A DNA stretch of 55,579 nt from Sandaracinus sp. (lineage in GTDB: Bacteria; Myxococcota_A; Polyangia; Polyangiales; Houyiibacteriaceae): NCBI GenBank assembly GCA_002699025.1, contig PABA01000216.1, forward strand, positions 1-55,579. The letters run 5' to 3'. The notes below the pieces were generated by a model. It made no database searches. It was not told where the DNA came from and was given only the letters and a program-made list of their open reading frames with translations. Below are positions 37,904-48,367 of this stretch, one piece after another. Numbering within the stretch: position 1 is the first letter of the stretch; each line of letters opens with the position of its first letter. Both the position numbers and the translations under genes were made by a program.

Positions 37904-38539
37904 ATGTTCTTCGGCCTCAGTCACGTCGACGTCCCCGTTCGGCAGCTCGCCCGCGCACGCACCCTCTACGAGTCCGTGCTGGGCTTCCCCGTGGCCGAGG
38001 AGGGCGAGGGGTTCGTCGACCTCGACGCGGCCTCGGCGCGCATCCGGCTCGTGGAGAGCCCGGCGCCGGAGAAGCTGGCGTCGCTCCGCGTCGAGGCGCC
38101 GGACGTGGAGGCGGCCGTGGGAGCGCTGGCCGAGGCAGGCGCCACCGTGCTCTATGCGCCGACGCGGACCGACCAGCTCACCATCGAGGGGGTCGTACGC
38201 GACGCGGACGGCAACACGATCACGGTCTGGCGCGCGCTGACCGAGGACGAGTACGACTTCGTCCCCGAGCTGCCCAAGGAGAAGGGCTGGAGCCCGGAGG
38301 CCGAGGAGCTGGTGAAGTCGCTCCTCAAGACCGTGCCCGCGCTCTTCCGGGGCCTCGCGCGGCGCAAGGTCGTCAAGGAGGCCGAGGAGCGCGCCGGGGC
38401 CGACGGACACATCGATCGGGACCTGGCCATCCGCGCCTTCATCAGCGCCCAGTCGCCGCCGAACCGCAAGCGCCTGCTCGAGCCGCTGCGCGCGCACGGG
38501 ATCGAGCCAGCGGCGTACCAGGACGAGTTCGACGCCTGA
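37904..38539 (+). CDS. VOC (glyoxalase-like) domain fused to a PCP_red-like domain
   Basis: A 211-residue protein. Residues about 3-115 form a glyoxalase/bleomycin resistance (VOC) module: LSHVDVPVRQLARARTLYES, GFVDLDAASARIRLVES and VVRDADGNTITVW. The C-terminal part, GWSPEAEELVKSLLKTVPAL then RRKVVKEAEERAG and IDRDLAIRAF, resembles the PCP_red domain found at the end of light-independent protochlorophyllide reductase subunit B and in unrelated proteins. The role of that tail is unknown. The ATG at 37904 is where the VOC strand begins; the frame upstream is low-complexity. The enzyme's substrate is unknown. Confidence 0.85.
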   Translation: MFFGLSHVDVPVRQLARARTLYESVLGFPVAEEGEGFVDLDAASARIRLVESPAPEKLASLRVEAPDVEAAVGALAEAGATVLYAPTRTDQLTIEGVVRDADGNTITVWRALTEDEYDFVPELPKEKGWSPEAEELVKSLLKTVPALFRGLARRKVVKEAEERAGADGHIDRDLAIRAFISAQSPPNRKRLLEPLRAHGIEPAAYQDEFDA

Positions 38540-38594
38540 GCGCGCCGCTCGGGCACATCGGACTGGCGCCGTCCCCGGGGCGCCCCCTCCTCCC

Positions 38595-39250
38595 GTACCC
38601 GGGACGACCTAGCGTACCCGGCACGACCTGTCGTACCCGGGACGACCCCCCGTACCCGGGACGGACGGCCGTACCCGGGACGACCCGCCCTACCCGGGAC
38701 GCCCCCCCCGGGACGGCCCGCCGTACCCGGGACGACCCCCCGTACCCGGGACGACCTGCCGTACCCGGGACGGACGGCCGTACCCGGGACAACCACCCGT
38801 ACCCGAACCCGGGACGACCCCCCGTACCCGGGACGACCCCCCGTACCCGGGACGGCCCGCCGTACCCGGGACGGCCCGCCGTACCCGGGACGACCCGCCG
38901 TACCCGGGACGACCTGCCGTACCCGGGACGACCTGCCGTACCCGGGACGACCTGCCGTACCCGGGGACGCCCCCCCGTACCCGGGACGACCTGCCGTACC
39001 CGGGACGGCCTGCCGTACCCGGGACGGCCTGCCGTACCCGGGCCGGCCCCTCCCGCACCCGGGACGACCCCCCGTACCCGGACGACCTGCCGTACCCGGA
39101 CGACCTGCCGTACCCGGGACGGCTGCCGTACCCGGGACGACCTGCGTACCCGGGACGACCTGCGTACCCGGGACGGCTGTCGTACCCGGGACGACCTCTC
39201 GTACCCGGGACGACCTACCGTACCCGGGACGGCCTGCCGTACCCGGGACC
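38595..39250. repeat. Large minisatellite, 19-20 bp unit (CGTACCCGGGACGACCTGC)
   Basis: Roughly thirty imperfect copies built on GTACCCGGGACG with a variable 5-7 bp spacer. The core contains the palindrome CCCGGG and is nearly self-complementary (GTACCCGGGAC). It fills the gap 38540-39290 between two converging genes and carries no gene of its own; frames through it are monotonous Pro/Gly/Arg/Val strings. The same core forms the array at the left end of the window. Confidence 0.96.
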
Positions 39251-39290
39251 GTGGCTCAGTGAGCGGCGCCCCCCCGCGCCGTTCATGGCG

Positions 39291-39695
39291 TCAGAGCGCC
39301 GCTTCGAGCTCGCCCGCGGCCAGCCGCGCCTTGGTCAGCGCCATGCCGATGTTCACCTTGGCCCGGCAGACGAAGACGGCCGCGTGGTCGTGGTACTTCT
39401 TCCCGCGCAGGAAGACGTGCAGCAGGTTCTCGGAGAACACCATGATCTCGCGGAAGTAGTGCCGCCCGTCCTCCGCCTGGCCGCGGCTCTTGCGGAAGAG
39501 CTGCTCGATCGTCGTCACGCTCTGACCCTGGAAGAGGTCGGCCGTGGCGGCAGCGACGAGGTCGAGGACCTCCTGCGGGTGCGAGTCGACCGTGGCGACG
39601 CTCAGCAGCATGCCGGTGCTCATGTCGACATAGCCGACGGCCACGCACTCCGGGACCTCGCCCCGTACCTTCGCGAGAGACTTATCGAGAGACAT
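39291..39695 (-). CDS. Roadblock/LC7-like small protein
   Basis: A 134-residue soluble protein. The start (VPECVAVGYVDMSTGMLLSV) and the end (NLLHVFLRGKKYHDHAAVFV, then NIGMALTKARL) have the strand-helix-strand pattern of Roadblock/LC7 domains such as MglB, which act as GTPase-regulating or scaffolding dimers in myxobacteria. The homology is a pattern judgment. A purine-rich ribosome site (GGTGGGAAA) precedes the ATG. It lies 42 bp after the ABC-ATPase/phosphatase gene on the same strand, so the two form a likely operon. No Ras-like GTPase gene is in the window. Confidence 0.75.
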   Translation of the reverse strand: MSLDKSLAKVRGEVPECVAVGYVDMSTGMLLSVATVDSHPQEVLDLVAAATADLFQGQSVTTIEQLFRKSRGQAEDGRHYFREIMVFSENLLHVFLRGKKYHDHAAVFVCRAKVNIGMALTKARLAAGELEAAL

Positions 39696-39737
39696 TTTCC
39701 CACCCTTCGAACGATGTGACTTGAATCGAGCTCTGGT

Positions 39738-41081
39738 TCACCGGTGTGCCTCCATGCACTCGCCGGTGACTCGGAGGCGTCGGCGCTCGTCTTCCAACGC
39801 CTCCAAAAACGCGAACTGCTCCTGGGACTGGATCCACCGCGGGTGGACCGCCCGGGCCGTCTCGATGGCCTCGACGGCGCCCTGCCCCCGCCAGATCAGG
39901 ACGGCAGCGAGCAGGGTGCCCGTGCGACCGAGCCCCGCCCGGCAGTGGAAGGCGAGGACACGGCCATCCCGCAGCCACCCCTCCACCCGCTCGAGGAAGC
40001 GAACGGCGTCCTCCATGGCGGGCGCGGCCATGTCCACCACCGGGAAGTGGAAGCTGACGATGCCGCGGGCGGCGAGCGCATCCAGGGGGACGGTCGGCTC
40101 CTCCTCGAGCGTGACCAGCAGCTCGACACCGATCTCCCGGAGCCGGTCGAGATCCTCGTCGAGCTCGGTCATCAGCCCGGGCCGCGGGAGCCCGCCGAGG
40201 GCTCCGGAGAGAAGCCAGCGGAAGTCGCGCGGACCCCGCGCGGCCCGCGGCGGAGGCGGGGGACGGGTGGGCAGCTCGTCGGGATCGGCGACCTCCTCGG
40301 CGGTCGCGTTCGGGCTGGCGACCGGGCAGCCGCCGGTCTGGACGAAGTGCGCGACCAGCTCGGAGGGGGGCGAGTCGAAGAAGCGCTCCGTGTCCTCGCA
40401 GGCGAGGATGCGCCCCCCGGCGAGGAGCCCGGTCCGCCCGCCGAGCGCGCGCGCGTGGCGCTGGTTGTGCGTGATGTGGAGGAGCGCCCGGTCCTCGGCG
40501 GCCCGGGCGAGCAGGGCGAGGAAGCGCTCCGCCTCGTCGTCGGAGAGGCCCGCCGTGGGCTCGTCCGCGAAGAAGAGCGGCGGGTCGGCGAGGAGCGCCC
40601 GACCGAGGAAGAGCGTGCGCTGGACGCCGAGCGGGAGGGAGGGAACCGGGGCGTCGAGGCCGAGCGAGTCGAGGCCCAGAGCGTCGAGCATCGCCCGCAC
40701 GCGCTCGCGCTGCTCGAGCTTGGTGAGCGCGGAGCGGTCGGCGAACCCCGTGGCCAGGAGCTCGACGACGGTCCCGGCCAGGAGCCGCGCGCCCTGGCGG
40801 AGCGTGCGCGGGCGGTCGGGGGCCTCCTCGAGGGGCACACCACGGTAGAAGGCCTGGCCGCGGGTGCGGAGGCGCGGCTGGCAGTCGTTCAGGCCCGCCA
40901 GCGTGCGGAGGAGGGTCGACTTCCCGCTCCCGCCGGGGCCCATGAGGGTCACCACGCCCCGGGTCGGCACGTCGAGGTGTACGTTCGACAAGACCACACG
41001 CTCGCCGAAAGACACGCCATAGCGCCTCAGCGACAGCACATGCGAGCCCTCCTGAGCCACACCGACCACCACGACTGCCAT
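39738..41081 (-). CDS. ABC-type ATPase fused to a dual-specificity (Cys-based) protein phosphatase
   Basis: A 447-residue soluble protein with two catalytic modules. Residues about 14-250 are an ABC ATPase, nearest to PstB-type domains: Walker A GPGGSGKST (48-56), Q-loop Gln96, Walker B LFFADEP (169-175) and H-loop LHITHN (His205). The ABC signature is degenerate, LPLGVQ near 149-154 instead of LSGGQ. A Pro-rich linker (about 271-278) joins it to a DSP/CDKN3-type phosphatase (about 284-447) with general acid Asp350 in FPVVD and the loop HCRAGLGRTGT (Cys380, Arg386), fully matching HCx5R(S/T). No permease gene is adjacent, so a signalling or regulatory ATPase is more likely than a transporter. 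The following gene is Roadblock-like. Confidence 0.92.
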   Translation of the reverse strand: MAVVVVGVAQEGSHVLSLRRYGVSFGERVVLSNVHLDVPTRGVVTLMGPGGSGKSTLLRTLAGLNDCQPRLRTRGQAFYRGVPLEEAPDRPRTLRQGARLLAGTVVELLATGFADRSALTKLEQRERVRAMLDALGLDSLGLDAPVPSLPLGVQRTLFLGRALLADPPLFFADEPTAGLSDDEAERFLALLARAAEDRALLHITHNQRHARALGGRTGLLAGGRILACEDTERFFDSPPSELVAHFVQTGGCPVASPNATAEEVADPDELPTRPPPPPRAARGPRDFRWLLSGALGGLPRPGLMTELDEDLDRLREIGVELLVTLEEEPTVPLDALAARGIVSFHFPVVDMAAPAMEDAVRFLERVEGWLRDGRVLAFHCRAGLGRTGTLLAAVLIWRGQGAVEAIETARAVHPRWIQSQEQFAFLEALEDERRRLRVTGECMEAHR

Positions 41082-41112
41082 CCTGCACCCTCACCGGAAT
41101 CGACGTCAACGC

Positions 41113-41137
41113 TTTCCATCGCGAAAACTCGTTTCCA
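41113..41137. promoter_or_regulatory. Paired TTTCCA half-sites upstream of the ABC-phosphatase gene
   Basis: TTTCCATCG (41113) and TTTCCAATCGG (41132) are direct repeats 19 bp apart, about two helical turns, in the leader of the gene starting at 41081. They lie downstream of the proposed promoter and could bind a repressor. The whole stretch 41082-41345 is clearly less GC-rich than the rest of the window; 41346-41553 is GC-rich and shows no supported gene. Confidence 0.3.
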
Positions 41138-41197
41138 ATCGGACGGTTAGCGAGAAACACAAAGGATCGTCCCGAGGCGAGCTCGCGATCGCGCGCC

Positions 41198-41226
41198 ATT
41201 ACACCATCACCCATACACGTGAACAA
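41198..41226 (-). promoter_or_regulatory. Sigma-70-like promoter for the ABC-phosphatase/Roadblock operon
   Basis: On the minus strand TTGTTC (41226-41221) and TGTAAT (41203-41198) are 17 bp apart; the -10 matches TATAAT at five of six positions. Transcription would start near 41191, giving a leader of about 110 nt before the ATG at 41081. Confidence 0.4.
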
Positions 41227-41553
41227 TTTTCGAACACACGCAGTTCTTCACTTGGAGTCGCCATCCGCCACATCACCCTCATGGGTTAGTCCCATGTCGA
41301 GATCGACTAGTGCGGAAGGACTACAACCATTTGATCATGCCGAAACGTCGGATCCGCGATGCCCACGAGCTCCAGCGGGCGCGAGCGTCCGCCGCGTCGT
41401 CTGGGCGAGGGGGACGTGTCGTCCGGGCCACGAAAGCCCCCGACCGAGGCCGCCAGCCCCGGGTCGTGCTGCGCGGCACGGCTCCTGCTGCCCGAGACCG
41501 TGCTGGCGTCCGAGGACCCGCCCAGTAGGCTGGGCGCCGGGAGGGAGACAGAG

Positions 41554-41994
41554 ATGAAGACCACGACATGCCGCTCCATCGCCGCGACGCTGGCGGCCCT
41601 GGCCCTCGGGCTCGCGACCTGGCCGGCGGCCTCCGACGCGCAGGACGCCGAGCCGAGCGGGGGCTTCGAGGTGTACGAGCTCGTGCTCTCGAAGGCGCTC
41701 GAGGACGGCCGCCCCGTCGACCCGGGTACGAGCTTCTCGCGGCGCGACGGACGCATCTACGCGACCATCCGCGTCCGCAACCCCGAGCGGGACGCGACCA
41801 CGATCCGCGTCACCTGGGAGCGCGCGGAGGGCCCGGCCTCGAGCGGCGGCATCGAGCTCGACATTCCCGCCCGGCCTCGCTACCGGACCGTCGCCCGCAC
41901 GGGCACGGGCCGCGCCCCCGGCCGCTACAAGTGCGTCGTCTACGACGCCGAGGGCCGGGAGCTCGCCAGCCGGGAGTTCGAGCTCATCGAGTGA
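41554..41994 (+). CDS. DUF2914-like exported protein
   Basis: A 146-residue protein with a signal peptide (TLAALALGLATWPAASDAQ), preceded by a purine-rich ribosome site (GGGAGGGAGA). The mature part is an Ig-like sandwich: FEVYELVLSKALEDGRPVDP, IYATIRVRNPERDATTIRVTW, RYRTVARTGTGRAPGRYKCV and a final strand ASREFELIE. This order (strand, W-containing strand, R-x-x-x basic strand, G-x-Y-x-V strand) is that of DUF2914, a family often found fused or next to envelope proteins. Function unknown. The upstream frame has no signal, which fixes the ATG. Confidence 0.8.
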   Translation: MKTTTCRSIAATLAALALGLATWPAASDAQDAEPSGGFEVYELVLSKALEDGRPVDPGTSFSRRDGRIYATIRVRNPERDATTIRVTWERAEGPASSGGIELDIPARPRYRTVARTGTGRAPGRYKCVVYDAEGRELASREFELIE

Positions 41995-42104
41995 GCGCGT
42001 CCGGAGCTTGCGCGCGGCGCGGCGTCGCCGGCAGCACGCGGTGACGCTCCGCCGATCGGGTTCGGTCTCGCGCCGTCCGGGCTCGGCTGGGCGGCGGCCT
42101 CCCC

Positions 42105-42490
42105 GGCCGCGGGCGACTCACGGCGCGGCGATGGCCACTCCGGCCGCGGGCGACTCACGGCGCCGCGGAGGCCACTCCGGCCGCGGGCGACTCACGGCGC
42201 GGCGATGGCCACTCGGGCGGGACCCGACCGGGCTCGCGATCCCCGCTCGGGGTCTTGCCGGGCTTGGGCTCGGGGACGAGCTTCGGCTTTCGCTCCAGTC
42301 TGGGCTTGGGCTGCTTGCCCGGGCTGGGCTCGGGCTTTTGCTTGGGCCTGCTCGGGCTCGGGCTGAGTCTCGCTCGCTCTTGCTTTGGTCCGGGCTCGGG
42401 CTTTCGCTTCGGCTGGGGCTCTCGATCGCCTCCTCCCGATCCTCCTCGACCTGCGGGCACGGGCACGGGCATGGGCACGGGCACGGATGG
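42105..42490. repeat. 37-bp direct repeat followed by low-complexity G/C-rich sequence
   Basis: Three copies of a 37-bp unit containing GCGACTCACGGCGC are spaced exactly 37 bp (GACTCA at 42115, 42152, 42189). They run into imperfect CTCGGGCTTGGG-type sequence and a GGGCAC hexamer microsatellite (about 42456-42490). On the minus strand the low-complexity part would read as a Lys/Pro/Glu string, but it has no start context and is not called as a gene. Confidence 0.9.
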
Positions 42491-42576
42491 GCACGGACAC
42501 GGGTCTGTCGGCGTTTCGATCTCGTTGCCCGCGCGATGCGCCCGGGTCGCTCCGCGGGCTCAGCTTGCTCCCCGTC

Positions 42577-43395
42577 ATGCTCGACGCCGTCCTCGAATAC
42601 GAGCTGGTCGGGGCCCGCTTCCGCCCGATCGTGCGCCTCATCACCGCCGAGCGCGTCGCGCATCGTCTTGAGCGCGCGGCCCACACGGATCTCTTCCCCG
42701 GTTGGCCGGCCATCGGCGCCGACCAGCTCCTCGCCCTGGCGCGGGACGTCGGGCGCTGGGCGTGTCTGGAGCGGCTCTGGCAGAAGGCGTCCATCGAGGC
42801 CGTCGCCCGACGCGGGACGCGCGGCGTGCCCGTGCTGATGCCCGTCGACCCGGTGGCCTTCGACGCGGGCTGGCGCCCCCACCAGCTCGCCAAGCTCGCC
42901 CGCGCCCACGGCATGCTCGAGAGCGTCGTGCCGCTCCTCGACCTCGAGGACGCGCGCGTCGACGTCGCCCGCGCCGAAGAGCTCGCGGCGGAGCTCCGCA
43001 TCGCCGGCTTCCGCATCGCCGCGCGGGCTTCACGAAGCGGTGACCTCTGGCGCGCGGCCAAGCCGCACTGGCTCGTCGTCGGCGTCGACGCCATCGACCG
43101 CGCCGCCCTCCTCGCCGCCGAGGCCTTCGTGGGCGACGCCCGCGTGCTCGTCGACGACGCCCGCGCGCTCCGCCAGGTCGAGCAGGTCGTCCGCGCCGGC
43201 GTGGGCCTGGCGGCCGGCCCGGCCTTCGGCGCACCGACGGAGCGCCCCGAGCCCCTCGACCCGAGCTTCTCCGCCGGCCTCGCGCGGAAGGTCGACGGCT
43301 GGCTCCTCACGGAGCCCACGGCACCCCACCCGGCCGTGCCCGCGAGCTTTTGGGACTCCCGCGTCCCGACCCCGGCTCACGGCCTGCCGGCCTAG
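42577..43395 (+). CDS. Degenerate EAL-domain protein
   Basis: A 272-residue soluble protein with the EAL phosphodiesterase layout: YELVGARFRPIVRL at the start (like F-Q-P-I-V), a block with helices, VPVLMPVDPVAFDAG in place of the N-V-S-P strand, VPLLDLEDARVDVARAEEL (E-x-T-E region), ELRIAGFRIAARASRSGDLW (in place of D-D-F-G-S-G) and HWLVVGVDAIDRAALL (K-I-D region). The E-A/V-L-x-R motif is replaced by HRLERA and the metal-binding Asp pair is missing, so it should not cleave cyclic di-GMP; it may bind it or a protein instead. Its stop lies only 11 bases from the end of the converging biotin carrier gene. Confidence 0.68.
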   Translation: MLDAVLEYELVGARFRPIVRLITAERVAHRLERAAHTDLFPGWPAIGADQLLALARDVGRWACLERLWQKASIEAVARRGTRGVPVLMPVDPVAFDAGWRPHQLAKLARAHGMLESVVPLLDLEDARVDVARAEELAAELRIAGFRIAARASRSGDLWRAAKPHWLVVGVDAIDRAALLAAEAFVGDARVLVDDARALRQVEQVVRAGVGLAAGPAFGAPTERPEPLDPSFSAGLARKVDGWLLTEPTAPHPAVPASFWDSRVPTPAHGLPA

Positions 43396-43406
43396 GCCCT
43401 ACAGCC

Positions 43407-43975
43407 CTACAGCGCCTCGAGCTCGAGGATCGGGTCGCCGCGGTTCAGGTCGGCGCCGTCGTCCGGGTGCACCTTCACCACCTTCGCGCGCTCGGGCAGG
43501 CCCTCGCCGCCGTACTGCACGCGGTTGAAGGTCTTCATCACCTCGAGCAGGCAGACGGCGTCGCCCACGGCGATCTCCTGGCCCTCCTCCACGAAGGCGG
43601 GCTTGTCCGGCGCGGGCTTCCGATAGAAGCGCCCGCCCATGGGCGCGGCGAAGACCAGCGCCCCCTCGGCGACCCCACCGGCCGCGGCGAGCTCGGCCTG
43701 GGCCACCTCGCCGGCAGCGTTCGGGTCGAGGCGCAGGAGCACGGTCTCGAAGTCGACGGCGCTCCGCGCGCTGCCCCCCTCGAAGACCTCCACGACGATG
43801 CCCGCCGCGCCCTTCGGCGCCACCAGCGGCTCGAGCGCACCGAGCACCTCGATCACGCCGATCGACGCGCCGGGCGTGATCAGCGCTCCCTTCCGCGGCG
43901 CCTCGCGCCAGTAGCCCGGCCCGGGCGCGAGCACCTCGACGATGCCGTCCTCGCCCGCCTTCGCGCGCACGCCCT

Positions 43976-43979
<4 letters not shown>
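43407..43979 (-). CDS. Biotin carboxyl carrier protein with two biotinyl-like halves
   Basis: A 190-residue protein that carries the activated carboxyl group for the carboxylase encoded upstream. The second half is a biotinyl domain with the attachment site EVMKTFN (Lys149; family form EAMKM or EVMK) between strands VCLL and RVQY. The first half (residues about 14-85) looks like a second, degenerate biotinyl/lipoyl domain in which the Lys loop reads EVLGALEPL, without the Lys. Its ATG overlaps the stop of the carboxyltransferase gene (ATGA). It is the last gene of the acyl-CoA carboxylase operon. Confidence 0.85.
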
Positions 43980-47088
<3,109 letters not shown>

Positions 47089-47178
47089 GGGGCGCGGACG
47101 CTAACACGAAGGGCCCCCCGGCGGGGGACGGGGACGTGAGGCGGCTCGCGCGTGTATGCTCGGCCGCCGGAGGCGCGC

Positions 47179-48168
47179 GTGGCGACGGACGAGTACACGG
47201 CCCCCACGCCGGAGGGCGCGGGGCGTGCGGTGGAGGAGCTGCTGGGGCACGAGGTCGTGCGCGTGGAGCTTCCGCGGCGCCGGCGCGGCCTCCCGGCCGA
47301 GTCCTTCCGCTGCTGGCTCGACGACGGACGCACGGCGATCGCCACCTGCCGCCCGACGGCGACGCGCACGGCCTACGAGGCGCACGTGCTCCGGCAGCTC
47401 TTCGCGCGGGGCGCGCCGGTGCCGCGGGTGCTGGCGGCCGAGGGGGCCTGGCTCGTGCAGGAGGATCTCGGGAGCCTGCGCGTCTCGCAGCGGCTCGCCG
47501 AGCTCGGGCCGCGGGACGCGGAGCCGCTCCTGCACGCGGCGGCGCGGGCGCTGGTCTCGGTGCACGAGGCAGGGCGCGACGCGGGGCTCGCGCAGGACGC
47601 CCCGCCTCCGGAGAAGGCGACGCGGCTGCTCGAGGCGCCGGGCGCGCTGGCGGCGCGGGCTGGGATCGGGCCGCCGCGCTTCGACGCCGAGGCGCTCGGG
47701 CGGGCGCTCGCGGCCGGCGTCGGCGACGCCTTCGTGAAGACGGACGCGCGACCGGCGCGGGCGGTGGTGCGGCGCGAGGGCGTGGTGGTCTGGTTCGACT
47801 GGGCGCGCTGCGGGCGCGGGCATCGGGTGCGCGACCTCGTCTGGCTCCTCGGGGACGAGGCCGTGCCCGAGTGGCCGGAGGTCGAGGAGGCCGTGCTGGA
47901 CGCGCGCCTGGCGAGCTTCATCGAGGGGCTCGACGCCGGGCGGACGCACTTCGCCGTGTACGGCGTGCTCCACCTCTGCCGGCGCCTCGAGGCCATCCTG
48001 CGCTTCAAGGGCGAGGGCGACTGGTGGCCGCGGGAGGAGTGCCTGGACGCGGACCACCCGATCGTGACCGAGGAGGCCTATCGCACGCTCGCGCGGCGGG
48101 GCGCCCGCTGGGCCACGCGCCACGCGCTGGTCGAGGGGTTCGAGCCCTTCTTCCGCCAGCTCGCGTAG
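47179..48168 (+). CDS. APH/choline-kinase-fold protein with altered catalytic loop
   Basis: A 329-residue soluble protein. The GTG at 47179 is chosen because GGAGG precedes it at the right distance; a GTG at 47152 would add nine residues. The kinase fold is suggested by TAYEAHVLRQLFARGAPVPRVL (N-lobe helix and hinge), WLVQEDLGSL, and VVVWFDWARCGRGHRVRDLV (Mg-binding Asp in FDWA). The catalytic loop, usually H-G-D-x-x-x-x-N, reads VKTDARPARAVV: the Asp remains but His and Asn are changed to Lys and Arg. It may be a weak or inactive kinase, or act on an unusual substrate. It is divergent from the carboxylase operon. Confidence 0.68.
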   Translation: MATDEYTAPTPEGAGRAVEELLGHEVVRVELPRRRRGLPAESFRCWLDDGRTAIATCRPTATRTAYEAHVLRQLFARGAPVPRVLAAEGAWLVQEDLGSLRVSQRLAELGPRDAEPLLHAAARALVSVHEAGRDAGLAQDAPPPEKATRLLEAPGALAARAGIGPPRFDAEALGRALAAGVGDAFVKTDARPARAVVRREGVVVWFDWARCGRGHRVRDLVWLLGDEAVPEWPEVEEAVLDARLASFIEGLDAGRTHFAVYGVLHLCRRLEAILRFKGEGDWWPREECLDADHPIVTEEAYRTLARRGARWATRHALVEGFEPFFRQLA

Positions 48169-48173
48169 CTTCG

Positions 48174-48330
48174 GCTCGCTCCCTTCGGTCGCGAGGCGAT
48201 CCGCGCTCCGCTTTCCGCTGTCCGTGCTGGCGCTCGTCGTCGCGGTCCATGCCGCTTCGCGGAGATGCGCACCGTGGAGCGGCGGCGGGGGTGGCTCGCT
48301 CCCTCCGTCGCGTTGCGATCCGCTCGCCAT
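48174..48330. repeat. Imperfect direct repeat of about 45 bp, two copies
   Basis: GGCTCGCTCCCTTCGGTCGC at 48174 and its close match GGCTCGCTCCCTCCGTCGCG at 48293 begin two imperfect copies (each continuing through GCGATCCGC...), 119 bp apart, between the converging kinase-fold and membrane-protein genes. No gene is seen in 48169-48367. Confidence 0.7.
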
Positions 48331-48367
48331 GCCGGCGCTCGACGCCGCTTCCCGCCGTCCGCGACGG

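Noticed and set aside
38442-39058. Minus-strand frames of V-P-G-T-A-G-R-P-G-Y type in the minisatellite
   Set aside because: Elastin-like appearance is an artefact of the 19-20 bp repeat; unit lengths are not multiples of three, so frames shift between copies.
38595-39250. CRISPR array
   Set aside because: Units are only 19-20 bp with no unique spacers and no cas genes nearby; a minisatellite fits.
41310-41528. Plus-strand frame of 72 codons in the AT-richer region
   Set aside because: No ribosome site or similarity; A/T-rich start then low-complexity Arg/Ala. The region is better explained as regulatory DNA.
42155-42484. Minus-strand Lys/Pro/Glu-rich frame that resembles a TonB-like linker
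   Set aside because: It is produced by the low-complexity repeat, lacks a start context and has no flanking domain.
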